Below are positions 1 through 13,685 of a DNA stretch of 64,000 bases, in pieces. The notes under the pieces are model-generated. The model was not told the origin of the DNA. It made no database searches and saw only the letters and a list, made by a program, of their open reading frames with translations. This stretch comes from Misgurnus anguillicaudatus. Taxonomy: Eukaryota > Chordata > Actinopteri > Cypriniformes > Cobitidae. Each line of letters starts with the position of its first letter. Positions within the stretch are counted from its first letter, which is position 1. The stretch covers positions 35,560,001-35,624,000 of the forward strand of contig NC_073340.2 of the NCBI RefSeq assembly GCF_027580225.2, read 5' to 3'. The position numbers and the translations under genes are program-made.

Positions 1-3000
1 ATCTTGAGGAACTCTAGGGACTTTTTCCACTGTCACAGCAAAATATGGTAGTTGTGTTGGCCCCATCACCCTTGCAAGAGTCAGTCCACAAGCTCCAGGA
101 TATCTGAAGGTTTGTCCATCAAAGGTGTGATATGAACCTAGGCCTTCAACTGAACAAGTAGCATAGCTGGTGGGTCTGCAGCCTCTCACACCATTATGAA
201 CTTCACACACCTCTGCTGGACCACACTGATGCTGAGAGCAGATCATTGTCATGCTGCTGCAAACACATTCCCTGCCACAGTCCTCATCCAACAGTACTGA
301 CTGTCCCTCAGCATAATAGAATCCCTCAAATGTGCATCCACAGGCTGCTTCGGGTACACATGTTCCAGCACTGAGAATGTACCCATCATCACAAACACAG
401 CTCTCCTGGTTGGGCAATGGACAGTTAATTGGAGCAGAGGGATCACTGCAGGTGGCAGGGCAGCTTGTTCCTTGGGACTCAAAATGACTGTGCTCAGGGC
501 ATTGAATCTCTGGAAAATGAAGGGCTCAGTAAGAACATGCAACAATATCAGATATTTCAGCTTTCACATTTTAAGTAATTCTTTGCAAGCAAATAAAATG
601 TTCTTACCACAAAATCCCTGTTGTCTCCACTGGCCTAGTTGTAACCCATGTTGTTGGCATTGAGCAGCATACACATTGAGAGCCTGACACAGAATGGGTT
701 GGTACCCTCCTCCCAAGCAAAGATCGTAGACACAGTTCTCTACATACGTCTGCGGTGCAAGCACAGAGTGGCAGGCAGCAAAAGGACCAAAAACATCTCC
801 TAGGATCCCGCAGTGGTTTGCATCACTGTAGACATTCATGTCATCTGTATTGCAATTAGCACAAGCCAGACCTGCACACCTGACATTATGACATTCAGGG
901 TCTGGGTCTCTGTCTACTTTCCAAGAGTTGGCAAAGTCCACATCTGAGCTCAGTATCTCTCCGGAAGGAGAACGGAAATCATCTTCAGGATGCAGGTTAA
1001 AGTTTCCACACAGACCACATGTTGCATTCTGATATTCGTAAGGCACTGATATGTCGACCCAGCTGTATGCATCATATGTAACAACTAAACCAAAGTCTGT
1101 GCTGATGACCAAGGTGAAACCTGACTGATAGACCTGGATGGAGCCATTGTTCAGTGTGAATGGCGTTGCTCTTAAGGTCCCATTAACCTGGACAATTTTG
1201 ACATAAGAGATTTTAGGGTCATGAAAAGATATTACAATTTAAACAGTAACAGCAATACAGTGACAATATACTGTAATACTGACCTTTGCCTCATAATAGT
1301 GATCTTTAATGAGTTCAATTTCTTGATCATACACAAACACTCTGACCATCCGTGTCCATGACACACGTGTACTACCTCGATGATCATTTTTGCCCTCAAT
1401 ACGATAATATTGCAAATTATTTCCACAAGCCTAAACAATGATACAACATCAGAATCATTAATGAATTACAAATTAGTATACAATATAAATACATAGACAC
1501 TTTTGTTTGAAAAAATCTAACCTCAGAAAGAACATAAGTGCAAGTTCCTTGAAAGTGAAAAATCTGATTGTCAAAGGTGTAGTAGTGAGGATCTCCTATG
1601 ATGGTGCAGGTTTGTCTTGGAATGTACTGACAAGAGTATTGGAAAGTTGCTGCACGACATGCTTGGGAATAAGTGCAGGGTTCCAGGCTGCACTGGAGGC
1701 CTCTGCTGGTACAGGTGCATCTCTCCTGACAGGTGGCATCACTCCAGAAAGAATCTCCCATCTGCACTTGTAAACCTGGAACAAAGATTTATGTATTATG
1801 GATATTAACCCCTAAATTATTTACTAAAAGGCAGCACTTTAGTTTTACAACCATGGTACAATTTTAGGTAAGTCAATAATAGTTTCATTGCAAATTAAAT
1901 TACCATTGAACTGACAACTCGGTGGTCCATAATCTGTTCTGAAGGCCCATCTGCCTGTAACATTGACATTGCTGCTGTATGTTAAGTTTGTGACTTCATT
2001 CTGAATTGAATCCGTTATTGAGAAATGGTGGCTTGAGTCGAAGGTGTCATAACCTGCCTAATGTTAAAACATCTTAGTCAGTTACATGTAGTTACAAATA
2101 AATCTTTTATTAATTTGTCATGTTGTGCATACCTGTACACAGTGTAGTGGTGGAGCAATTATACCGTAGTTCATTAAAACAAATGACAGATGACCATTTG
2201 AAATCAAAACAGCTTGGAAAGATGTTTCCTGTAAATATATATGAAAACACATAAAGGATTGGAAAGAAAAAGATAATATTAAGAATATAAAAGCTTTAAA
2301 GCAGGACAATACTAAAATGTATTCAGTTTAGCATCTTCTAAAAGATTCATTGGAGAGCGGGGAGCTGAGTTTGATTTCTTACAGTTCCTGAAAATCGGTA
2401 GTATGCCACTCTGTCCCAAGTTGCAACAAAGACCCATGAAGCAGAGAAGCTTAGATCAGGGAAGTATTGGTTTATGTCTTGTGTAGCTTGCGTCAGGACA
2501 TCACCCGAGGTGTACTGCTGATATGAGATCACACCAGTCCTACGGTTATCAATATCAGTCCAGAATGGAGCGATGATATCTTTGTCACTGTAAGCCGGGA
2601 AGCTGTACGGAGACCAGCTGGTCCATGGTTCATCAAAAGTCAAGTGTCCATTGTTGTTGACCTTAAACAGATGTGGATTTATGTGAGTCAGGACCCTTGT
2701 AAAATATGCAAAATACAGCCACGGGTAAAACAGGGTCATCTTTTTTTCATTTTCTAGTTATAATAGTTATTAGGAGTTTTGGACATTTACAGGTAAATAG
2801 ATTTGTAATACGTTAAAAGGCAACCCTCAGTTACAGACACTAAGGGCCAGATAAACTAAACGGGCCAATTACCGGAGAGCACAATTCCATAAAAGTGCCA
2901 ATGGGAGTGCTAATATCTCCAGGTTATTTGCTAAAAAGGCACAAATTAAATAACACAGGTGCAACAGCTCATTTCCATAATGACCAATGCAATCTACTAT

Positions 3001-4487
3001 TGCTGTGCAAATCAGTTCAGTAGGGTGACCACGTGCCATTTTTCCTGGCCAGGATTTCGGGCGCATCTTCCCGAAGTCGTATTTGTCAACCGCATACATT
3101 ATCGAATTTTATTTTTTTAGAAAAGCAAACGCTACATTTCAATGTAAGAATAAAACTAGAATGATCGTATATGTTTTTAACTGAAATGTGAGAACCTCAA
3201 TGAAGTATGCGGTTGTTCTGGACATTTGGCACGTATGGTCACCCTTTAGTTCAGGGAAGCAATAAATAGATGCAGGTGATCTACTAACACAAAATGCAAG
3301 GTGTGAAATCCTAGCGAACGAAAGCCAAAGTATGCTGCAAAGAATCGGAATGACTTCTCCTAGTGACTCCTCTTATATTTCCTCCAGCAAATAAATAAAC
3401 ATGGCTTGGCAAATGATATTTTTAAATAATATGTTCCTCTGGCATTCCAAAAAAATGTTATGTCAAAAAATTCCTTTCCCTTGTATCACGTGCTCTCTGA
3501 TCTCTGTGATGCCTTTTCCTATCAGCAACAATTGCAACCATTTCTATTGCAAAATGGTTTAAGACATGCTTTTTCGTTGTTAAATAATGGCTCAATTACC
3601 CGTAATAACACACGCACAAACATTAGTAAATTGTGTTGTGTGGATTATTTAAATACTCTCCTCCCATACATTTTGCATCTGAAAGTGACATAGAAATGCA
3701 AGAGGGTCAGTCACAAAAATAACTAAAAAATATCTAGACCACACCTTTTCAGTGCTAATTGTGTTTTTAGTAAACCCCCACAGTCTTTACTTAACACAAA
3801 AATTATGGTTTGCGTTGGCGCAAGCTGTTAGTAAATCTGGCCCTAATAATCCAAAATTGAGTCTCTTATTTAGTAAACTCACATAGATTTTGTCGTATGT
3901 GTTTGCAAAAAACTTAAATGGTTGCAGGAGTTGAATCAATGGTGAGCTTCCATCATCCGTGTGTGGATTCTTTGCGTCTCCATTTCCAAATGGATAAAAC
4001 AGGCTGCCAGTGTTGATGCTTCTGCCTAAAAGAAGTAATACAGAAAACTGAACATGAAATGTCTGTAAAATAATTCAGGGGCTGTGGATTATGATATCAC
4101 TTCATGTCTTGTTCATTTATTTGTTAAGGGGATTTTGTATATTGCTGTATACATTTTTACTTACACTTGCTAAGCTCATTTAAATAAGATTATTGTCTTG
4201 TCATTTATCAAGGGGACTTTTTTCACTGTACAGTTTGTGAATGTCACATATTTTAAACAACACAGAAGCATGTATTTACCTGTTTTTTTTTTTTTTTTGT
4301 AAATTTGTACCAAGTGCTGGGAGACAAGTATTAAAATTTCAACATCCATTTAATTTAGGATCTTAATAAACTTTTTTTACAATAAGCCACAGCTAAAAAC
4401 AGAACAATGCACGTGACAGATTTAATAATGTGTAAAATACTCACCAACAAGTAGCATAGATACATACAATGAGATTAAAACTCTCAT
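1..4487 (-). CDS. Alpha-tectorin/zonadhesin-like NIDO-VWD protein, 5' part
   Basis: Secreted modular glycoprotein of the tectorin/zonadhesin/FCGBP group, expected in extracellular matrix or mucus. Coding exons I joined (all phases agree): 4445-4487, 3883-4025, 2383-2661, 2133-2228, 1904-2057, 1522-1775, 1284-1430, 608-1187, and 509 to beyond position 1; about 735 residues are visible. Order: signal peptide (MRVLISLYVSMLLV), NIDO domain about residues 18-190 (FYPFGNGD start; DIIAPFWTDID core), Cys-rich VWC-like stretch about 240-295, first VWD from GDPHYYTFD (about 299) to CGLCGNFN (about 429), C8 (CGILGDVFGPF), TIL (CVCDDGYILSAGTC, ending CGC), then a second VWD (SYHTFDGQTFRYPGACG) cut by the window edge. 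The start was chosen because its ATG follows a 3' splice site and opens a hydrophobic leader. The domain order matches the N-terminal half of alpha-tectorin, but many fish paralogues share it, so no symbol is given. Confidence 0.93.
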
Positions 4488-4860
4488 TGTGCAAGACTGC
4501 ACCTACACACACAAACACAGGCACACGCAGTATATGAATAATGAAACAATGAGAATATGAGTCAAATTTTTCCATTTACCCATCTTATATAGGAAAAACA
4601 CACATTTATTCTAAATAAAAATAAAATACCAATAATTTAAATCCACCTAATATATTTTTAATTAAAGCTGATGACAGAAAAAGTCATTTAGATGCCAGTG
4701 TGCTTAGTTATGAGGAATAAACTTACCTATGCTGAAACGCTACCGCGGGGTGATTTTCTCTTCACTAGTTAAATCAGGATGAGAGATGCTGAACTGCAGG
4801 TTTCACAGGCTCATCTGTACTTTAATTACTACATGGGCGGAGCAAACATCTTTATAGACT
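4488..4860 (-). promoter_or_regulatory. Core promoter and 5' UTR of the NIDO-VWD gene
   Basis: On the minus strand a TATA box (TATAAA, 4851-4856) lies about 30 bp before a plausible first non-coding exon that ends at a GTAAGT donor (exon low edge 4727). The next exon begins after a pyrimidine-rich acceptor at 4503-4504 and carries the ATG at 4487-4485. The exact transcription start is inferred (near 4822-4826), not seen. Confidence 0.5.
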
Positions 4861-7370
4861 TTGAACTATATATTTAAATACTTGAAATAGATTCAGCTTT
4901 CCAATTTATAATTAAGTCGATATATTATTAAGGATGACTGAGATGCCTGTTCCCACCCACTACAAACACACCTAAACACACCTACAGATTTTTTAAAAAA
5001 GTTATATGATGTATTGTATTAGCTTTTTTGTTTTTAACAGTTATGCTGACTCCTTAAATAGAAACTTAATATTCCAATAAATAAATATGTATGTGCAGCC
5101 TTTTTGAAAATCAGATGATTTAAAGTACAAAATAAGTGATATGCAATACATTACAATGAACTGTCCAAAATATCTGGAATATATAGTACAGAAATGGATA
5201 TGCTATATATTACGAGAACAATGTTCAACTTTTCTTAACCTCTACAAGAAATTATGTATGTCTTTTTTGTTTGTTTGTTTGTTTATAAAGTATGCAGTAA
5301 ACAGCAATGTATTTTTTCCTTTTTTATCTTTTTATTAATAAGTTTTTAATTTTATCAGCTGCAATCCATAACTTTTGCCTTTCTTTCGCATCTCTGATTG
5401 AAACAAAAATGGCAGGTTACCTTATATTTTTATCTTTACCCTTGTTTATAAACAACTGACGTCACATTACTCTGGTCAATTGAATTATTCAAAAATAATG
5501 CACACCCAAGGTGGAAATGCGTCATGGTGCGAAGCGTGGGTGTGCATTATTTTTAAATTATTGAAAGCACCGGAATCATTTATTTTGCTTATACCACAGT
5601 TACCACAAACATTGCTCTGGTGATTGGTGATTGACATTTGACTGGTTAGGTGTGTGTTTTACAGAAAAATAATCAACACCTGTGAAACATTTCTAAACCA
5701 ATCAGAATAAAGCATTGAACTGACCCATAGTATAAAAAGCAAACACAAGTTTAATGTGCATTCACAGGACCTGAGACCTTAAATTCTTATCCCCCTTATT
5801 GCAGGGCTCAAGTCACTGAATGTAAAAAACCTTTGGATAATAGGCCTAAATATGTATAATATATCATAGTCCTTGAGTTTTTATACTTATTTCATTAGAT
5901 ATGGTGCAATAGTTTATAACTATTGGACAGAGTCGAATCAATTGGATAAAAAATAAAAGAGGGTGTGTAGAATGGTAAGAGATTGGTGTTATAGATCATG
6001 GTCAATCCTAGTCAAGTTTTTTTTTCAGGTCATCGTAAAACACTGATTTACTTTTTACAAATCATGCCTTGGTGTTTATATTATACCTATTTGCCTCATA
6101 TTTGGAAATAGAGTAATTTGCATTGGAAAAAGATTCAGAAACGCATCTGGCATCAGAACTATTGTACTATACTGCTATGCTTTTCATTTTTCAGGTACTG
6201 TATGATATGAATTTTGTGACTTCAATTTCATTGAATTTAAATGTATATTTTGTCTTTGTTCAATATTCAAGATTCTATTATCATGCAAAGCAAAATACGT
6301 TTCTCAGGATAAGATCACACATCTGATGGTGAATGAAGCATGGGCATTTTCACCAGAAATTTGTGTCTCCTGACATAGCATGTTGTGACTTACGTGACTA
6401 AACGTGACTAAAATAACAGGTTTTGAGTTACAAGCACTTATGTTGTGGCCAGACTTAATCATTTTAGGTAAACACTGCCCAGACAAGACTGACAACTTTG
6501 TGACCATAAGATCCAGATACACCATGAGACACAGTGAGACACAGGCCCACTTTGAAGAGATATCTTAAAATATGACCATTTATAATTCATCTTATCATCT
6601 GGCCAATGGGTGATCAATCATAACAGTAATATTACAATATAAATAAAAAACACACCATCTCAATTAACCATCTCTTGACAGCCCTGAATGAATCCTTTTT
6701 CTTGTAGGTCGAAGAGAAGGATATGTTTTCTCATTTATGTGAACATTGCGCTTGTAGCTATAGATTATAGACAATGTATTGTGCTTGAGTAGCCTATTCA
6801 TAATATCAAACACAATTAAAAGGTTAATTAGTTCATAAGAGCATTGTCTCTGCATTTGTTTTTGATTCGTCACAGTATGCAATGGACTGACATCATGACT
6901 TACTTTAAGTTGTATATTAGCTCAAAATGCTTCAGAATGCATTCAATAGAAACTCAGTAATTGTCTTGAGGAATGAAGGCACTTGAAATTCATACAAAGG
7001 AATGCACTGCAGTCTTTGAAGACAAACTGTGAGAGAATTTGGGAGATTCATATTGCATTAATATTCTGTATTTGTTTTATTATCATATGGTTTCATATAC
7101 TGAGTGTTTTCATATCTTAAAGTTGAATATTATTGTGTCTTCTGTCACCTGAATAGAACTGTTGCAACAGACACTGATTGCCATTTTTAACTAAGTTCAT
7201 TGCAAGTGCATCGTTGAGTTTCCAAGAAAAGTGCAGTTGCATTGAAACAAAAATAACTGTGACAGCCACAGAATTACTAGCTGATGCTATGGAAAACACC
7301 GAGTCTGGGTTTTAAAAGGTGTTAAAAAACAGGAAATGTTGCAATCAAATTATAATAATAGGAGTTGGGG
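4861..7370. other. AT-rich intergenic DNA
   Basis: No supportable gene. Short open frames here lack splice sites, codon bias or recognisable motifs. It contains one palindromic MITE (listed separately, 5480-5745). Confidence 0.6.
5480..5745. mobile_element. Palindromic MITE with TGCACACCC arms
   Basis: An AATAATGCACACCC arm near 5495-5510 is mirrored by GGGTGTGCATTATT near 5548-5562, followed by a tail ending in AATCAGAATAAAGCATT. Related copies of the same arm occur at 37200-37560, so this is a dispersed family. No coding capacity. Borders are approximate. Confidence 0.6.
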
Positions 7371-7374
7371 GTTT

Positions 7375-7539
7375 GGAGAGTTTCTTTTTTCATGAACCCC
7401 TGCACATATTTTGACATACCACATGATGCACATAGGTTCATGACGCACCAGACACATATTTTGACATGATGGGCTAAATACATGTTTTTACAAGCTTTGC
7501 ATTACACTCCCTTGAAAACAAAGTCATTGACCGCCACTG
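7375..7539 (+). mobile_element. hAT-type element, right end only
   Basis: The segment ends in GACCGCCACTG, the inverse of a CAGTGGCGG-type hAT terminus. It shares an internal stretch (GATGCACATAGG, ATATTTTGACAT) with the left-end fragment at 9885-10035 in inverse orientation, so both belong to one family. The left end is missing. Confidence 0.5.
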
Positions 7540-8051
7540 AAAAAGATTGAGGCATAATGAGAAGAATTGCAAAGAAAAAGACAAAAAAGCTTGTAGTAGG
7601 CAAATAAATGCAGACGGTGGGTCACAGCTCTTTGAAAAGGAGTGCTATGTATTTAACCCCACAATATAAAAAAATTATACAAAAAATGTCACTGGGGTTC
7701 CTTTCCAAAGAGTACAGTTTTGTACCTAAAAGGTGCATTTTGGTACAAAGGTTAATATCTTTACGAAAATGGTACATATTTGTATTAGGACCTTTTAAAT
7801 GACCATCCAACCATTTTGGATCAGCTATAGACCATAAGGTTTGTGAGAAATACCCAACAAGCCAGTAACATCTATGGCAAGTGCTACATGAAGCATATGG
7901 TGTAGTGTCACCTGCTAGTCTCAGATCACAGTTTTAAAATTTCAAATAGTTTGATTTACACCTAAGAAAAATATTTACTTCATAAGTAAAATAAAAGAAA
8001 TTAATAAAACAACACTCCACTGCAATATGACATAATTTTTGAATCTGTTTT

Positions 8052-9488
8052 GGAGTGCGTTCTCCGATAACGTTCTCTCTTAGCGCGCTACGAAGACTCA
8101 AAAGGTACACCTTAACTACAGGTATACCTTTCCTACGTGTGTTCTCCGAACTATACCTAGGATGTTGCTTAAGGTAAACCTTCTTAAGTTCGACCTTAGC
8201 GGGTGCTGTCCATGGTGGAGGTTCTAAATAGGTTGATATCGATTGCTCGACAATCAATTATTCACTTTATGTAATAGGTTTCGCTGCGTTATGAGATAGC
8301 GGTGTTCTTTATTAAAGAAACATTTTAGAAATAGTTAAAGTTAAATTTATTAGGAATATCTGTTAAAAATATTTCAAATTGCAAACAACTAAATTCACCC
8401 TTCTACAGTATATTTTATATCAAACCCGTGCAAAACCCACAACTTTATTTCCAAACATGTTTAAACTGCTCCAATTCATCCGCTATGCCTTCACTTGAAA
8501 GGATAATTTATATTAGGGGTTCCCAATAAGTACGTTGCACAGGGAAATAAAGTGGGTCGTGCAAGTAATTGGTTGTGCATAACACTTAAAATATATAAAA
8601 ACAAACTGCTGTTGTTCATTAGTTCACGCGTTTATTGTGCTTGGACACTGGATGCGCAAGCAGCGTCGTTACAATGCGGATAAAGCTTAATGGACGCATT
8701 TCTGGAGCCTGTTTGTCTACCTCAAATATAACATAAAATACATATATTATATAAAAAATAAATATATATTATGATTAATTTTAGCTTTGATTAGTTTTAA
8801 TGTGGAAATTGTGTTGACCTTACTAAGTATAGTAAGTGCGCAGTTTGTTTTGAATGTTTATAAAGAATATGGCATGCAGTTGCCTCAAAGTTATAAAACA
8901 TTAAAAAACTTTGATGCAAAGTCGAATTAACATTAACAATCCTATTAGTTTTTTTTTTGTTTTTTTTTTACCCGATTTATTTATGCATCTTAAATACTTG
9001 CTGGTAGACTAAGATTTAACGGATATGAAATGCACAAACGAAATAGTAGGATTCGCTGTATAGCTGCCAGTTTCACCAACTCCATCACACAAAATATATT
9101 TTTTGAATAGTTTCTTAAGCCTGTAGCATTTAATAGTTCGCAGTTGATGTCCCTTTGGAGAACATAATCAAAAATCTAACAACCATCAATGTAATGATGT
9201 CTAATTATGTGAATGTTTTATTCTTTAAATATAAAAATATTTTTTTTTTTACAAATATTTAGTTATATAGACTGCAATGTAAGCTTTTATGAAAGTGATG
9301 GCCCCTAGTGGAGTCATGTGGGATAAGGTATAGCTAAGAGCGCTCCAGACCAACCTTCCGAACGAACGACTTACAGAAGAGATACGTAACTAAGAACGTT
9401 TCGGAAAACACGTATTAGCGAAAAGGTACAGCTTAAGGTACAACTTAAGAACGACGTAGCGTTAAGGTAGTTTCGGAGAACGCAGCCC
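8052..9488. mobile_element. Non-autonomous DNA transposon with TGCGTTCTCCGA ends
   Basis: The left end GGAGTGCGTTCTCCGA and the inverse of the right end GGGCTGCGTTCTCCGA match at 14 of 16 bases. Degenerate inverted similarity continues inward (blocks of CTTAAG, GGTACA and CTTAGC words on both sides). The interior, about 1.0 kb, is AT-rich without a transposase. No clear target duplication was seen. Confidence 0.55.
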
Positions 9489-9884
9489 TGGTCTTTCAAA
9501 GAAGCGCAGTGTCTAAATTGTAGCTGTATGACATCTTCTCTTAAAAATAAAGGTTTATTAACTGTTCAGCTAAACAGGTTTAATCGATAAACAGGTTTAA
9601 TCTGTTTTCATACATTGTAGAATAAAGGAAGAGATGTGCTTTCTTAGAACATAATTAAAGTGCTTTCAGAGAAGCAGAGCAGCTGCATTACGTCAAGGCG
9701 CAATTTACACGTCAATCATTATTAATGGGGTGAATTTGTAAATTGTCACATGCAGGCCCTGCCTTACTTTCGGAATCATAATTGTTTCTTTTAAAATTGT
9801 GGTGTTGTAGAAAGAGATTAAAAGAGTTTCAAAGACCTTGACACATTTCCTGAGATTAGTAATCAATCCAAGAATAATTCCCTG

Positions 9885-10035
9885 CAGTGGCGGCTGGCGA
9901 CTTCTCTTCCGAGGGGCGTGAATTTAAAATACGTGTTTGGCGTGTCATGTGAGCCTATGTGCATCACGCATCATGTCAAAATACGTGCCTGCTGAACACG
10001 CGTCAAAAGAGTTTCTGATAAAAGAGATATAAAGT
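9885..10035 (+). mobile_element. hAT-type element, left end only
   Basis: Starts CAGTGGCGGCTGGCGACT, a typical hAT/MITE terminus, and continues into sequence shared with the 7375-7539 fragment. No right terminus was found before unrelated sequence. Confidence 0.5.
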
Positions 10036-10039
10036 ATCG

Positions 10040-10815
10040 ATATTCAAAGGTACACATTAGTAGGCTACATCAGAGGAACATACAAAAGTTTTTAAAGGCA
10101 CAGTCCCAGTGAAAACTTTTGTACCTTTTTTTCTGAGAGTGTATAGACTGATATTTTTCAAAAATATATGCAGATAGTTCAATATTGTTATGACTATATT
10201 GTTACGAGGGGTATAACAGTTGATATAATGTTTTAGTTGGTGTGTGAAGGCAGTCAAAGACGTCGACAACAAATAAAGTGCAAATACTGTGATTTTTATT
10301 TATATACAAGTGACAGTGTAGTTAGTGAAAAGGAAAAACGATGTATCTTTACAATATTTACAGAAAAAAAGAAGGGGGGGGGGAATAAAACAGTGCCAAA
10401 ATAAAGAAATAAACAAAACAGCACTTACTAACGTTAAATCCGCTCACCTGCGCTAGAAAAAAGGGTCATGTATATAAATCTTCAGTTTTATAAATCTTCA
10501 CCCAAACAAAAAAGTGATAAAGGGGGGTACTCACCCCTAACATGATATATCTAATACAAACAAGGATTCCCTATGTGTTGCGCAACGTATGTCACGTGAC
10601 GAACTTACCTATCCACTTTTCCCTAGAACAAACTCACAAGTCACAAATAAACAAGCAAGTGCCTTTAACTGACGGGAAAGGTAAGCAAAATGAGTAACAT
10701 ACAAAAAAGGGAACAAAAACAAAGTAATACATTTAATGGTTGAACAAATAGCAAAACAAAGTGAATGCAGCTGAAGCTAGCGTGAATGAATGATGATGGG
10801 GTTTAAATAGATGAA
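10040..10815. other. Intergenic DNA, no gene seen
   Basis: Low-complexity A- and G-runs (a G run near 10374-10382) and AT-rich sequence. No conserved frame was recognised on either strand. Confidence 0.5.
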
Positions 10816-10816
10816 A

Positions 10817-11208
10817 CCATAGATATGTATAAAGGCTAGATGTCTCCCCACGCTGCTGGCCAATTGAGTGAAACGTCCGCATTTGGCAGCCATCTTACCA
10901 CAGGGCACTCGCTCACTCGTATGATGCATGTACTTTTAAATGACCAAAACTTGCTTAATTTTCTACCAATTTTCAAACAGTTTGGTTTGTTATAAACGTC
11001 AAAGAATTTTAGCCACGTTAATAACGTTTGCAAGAAACCAAACCTTCTGAAAATTAGTAGAAAATTTAGAAAGTTATGGTCATTTAAAAGTACCTGCACC
11101 ATTAAACTCAATGCTACAAGTGAGCGAGTGCTCTGTGGTAAGATGGCCGCCAGGTGATGATGTTAAAGACTCCGTCGTAACACATCTAGCCTTTATACAT
11201 ATCTATGG
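10817..11208. mobile_element. 392-bp inverted-repeat MITE
   Basis: Termini are near-perfect inverted repeats: CCATAGATATGTATAAAGGC on the left and GCCTTTATACATATCTATGG on the right. The inner arms also pair (AGTGAGCGAGTGC against GCACTCGCTCACT; TTTAAATGACC against GGTCATTTAAA). No coding capacity. Confidence 0.8.
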
Positions 11209-11209
11209 G

Positions 11210-12475
11210 TGGAACTGGGTGATGATTGGTGGACCGTGGAGTGACATCACATTGTCATTTGATGGATTTGCATGAGAGTTGACCAATGGCATGGATTCTT
11301 GTAAGACACAGCGGGGAGAAAGAGCGAGAAGGAGGACTGAGAACAAAACAGAGAAAACAAGCAAAAACAACACAGCACGTAACAAATATATTGGTAATAA
11401 ATGCATTCTGTGAGAAATTATATTACATGTTTTGACTGCAAATGTCACATCCATAACGGACTTGCCCATGTACAGTATCAATTAGGATACGTGTTAAAAC
11501 AAACTGGATTAGCCTTTATAGTCTGTATTAATAGTTGGTGTCAATAAGGGCCCTATTAGGACGTTAAACAGGAATTAAAATGCCGCACTGTCCACAAAAC
11601 CATGGTTTTGCTCATAGTAATCAATACACCAAAAAACATGGTTACTACAGTTTTACCACAAAAAAAAAACATGGTTAATTTTTGTAAGGATTGCCTTGAC
11701 CTCTGTGACGTTGGTGTTAGAGGTGGGGTTTCGTTATTGCTTTTTTATGTTAATCATACGTTTTTGCATGATTAGCGTTGTACTAATTAGCCAATTCGTA
11801 AAATATGTATGAAGATCAGGCTGGTTGTACTTATCCTCTCATTTTAAATGTCTGTACAAAGGAATAAATACACAAAGTGCTCAAAAACAGCCTTTGTGCA
11901 GGTGAACGCGTGAGTGTGTGACCGTAGCAGCTTTTCCAGTCACAAATATATTTGGCCGTACAGCTACATAACGTTGGTTAAACAAATCTTCTTATGAATT
12001 TTAAAACAATCAAAAGGAGCAGTTCCCGCAATGTAACTAGTGGAATATCGCACGACTGGTAAAGGCTCTCAGCCAATCAGAACTGTTGTATAAAACATAA
12101 TAAACTCGAACTTTAATTTAGAATTTTCAGATTTTGATTATCTATAATATTAAACATGCTTTAATTGCTCTTCACTTGAAATATTGAGAATAACTTGTAT
12201 AATTTGTTGATTTGTTAAAAAATATAAACAACCAGTAAGTTAATAAAAAATAATAATAAATAAAATAAAATAATTAGGGACTGTCAAAAAAAATTTATGC
12301 AACCATGGCAACATCCGTTTAAACACCAACACAGCCCAGACTGCACAAAACGCTTTCACTATTATGAGAAAAGTGATGACCGTCCGGAGATGTATCGTGT
12401 GAAACACCCTTTACAATCAGCAGCATTTTTAACTAATTGATGCATTTTTAACATGTTTCCTGTTAAAGACCTTAT
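11210..12475. other. Intergenic DNA, no gene seen
   Basis: AT-rich sequence with no recognisable exon, RNA gene or complete element. Confidence 0.5.
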
Positions 12476-12980
12476 TAGTAATCTATGCAAATGATGTGTA
12501 TTCTGACGTATAATTATTACCTGTCAAGCAGAGTTATTATTTTTTCCATCTACATGCTCCAAACTTTAACACATCAGTAACATTAACAACAAATGAAATA
12601 TCATCTAAATATCAAATACTTATCACTTTATAAATCTTAAAAAACACATACACTTTTCCATTTTATAAATGCAAAAAAGTTCATCAGTTAATGTTATTTT
12701 GAGTACAATTAATGCTTTTGATCATTTGAGTTTACAGTGTAAGGTGGCACTCCTTCTTTTCTATGACGTTCATTGTTAAGTATTTGTGTATCAATTATAG
12801 ATAATTAAAGAGTTACAAAACCTGTTGATATATATACTGACATCTTTGATTGGCTGGACCACTGCCGCATGTGTACTTATGAGGCCTCACCCTTCATTAA
12901 ATCATAAAAATATGAAAACATTTCAATGTTCTGAGAAGTCACTGCTCACAACCCTCTGTTCATCTCATCCTTAATTAAAC
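12476..12980 (+). repeat. Diverged segmental duplicate, copy 1 (empty site)
   Basis: Collinear with 15246-16160. Shared words include TACCTGTCAAGCA, TTTTGATCATTTGAG versus TTTTGATCCTTTGAG, GATTGGCTGGA versus GATTGGGTGGA, and CCTCACCCTTCAT. This copy lacks the MITE found in copy 2 and shows one TTAA (12897-12900) at the corresponding position. Non-coding. Confidence 0.75.
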
Positions 12981-13685
12981 AACATTTAACCAGAGACGCG
13001 ACATTTTTCAAACCATTCTGAAGTGAAAGGCAAATATCAAGACATTTCTCACGCAAATGAAACTAGTACAGAAGTCACACTTAAATGACCACTGCAGCTA
13101 TTCTTACATGATTTGACTAAAAAATGCAGACCCATTTACTTACTTTTGTGTTATCCATTTGTTTCTACATTTAAATGAACATGAGTCTAATAAACTTGAA
13201 TTCCAGTACCTTACCTTTAAGCAAAATATCTTTATTTATTATACAGTAATTCATGTAAATAATAATTGAACTCTTACGGTCCATTCACATTGGGTGTTAA
13301 TGCTTCTCAATAGGCTTGTGCGACTTCATGCGGTGCTGCAAGAACTGACAGGCAGATGATGCCGAAGTACCACAAACATTTTAATGTCATATGAATATGA
13401 AGTCGAACAAGCCTGTTTACTGTGAATGGGTCACATAATGTGTTGCCGAACTGAATTGGATCTTTCGGCGTCGCGTCACTACCGTTGTTCGCAGCAGAAG
13501 TCGAACATTTCTTAACTTTCAAGCATCATCGTGTACGTCAGCCAATCAGATCGCCTTATCCAAATAACCTAGTGCAGAGCCAGCCAGTTACGTTTACACA
13601 AGACCGGAGAACAGAGGAGCATGTGTTGCGGCCACTGTGATTGGCTGTTGGCTACGCTTCAGACACGCCTACTGTCAGGCGTTAA

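Noticed and set aside
2869..3840. Open frames between the second and third exons of the NIDO-VWD gene (e.g. 2869-3099, 3460-3693)
   Set aside because: They fall in an intron whose flanking exons join perfectly in frame. The stretch begins CACTAAGGGCCAG near 2838 and ends CTGGCCCTAATAATC near 3836, so it is probably a MITE instead; the ends were too weak to list as a feature.
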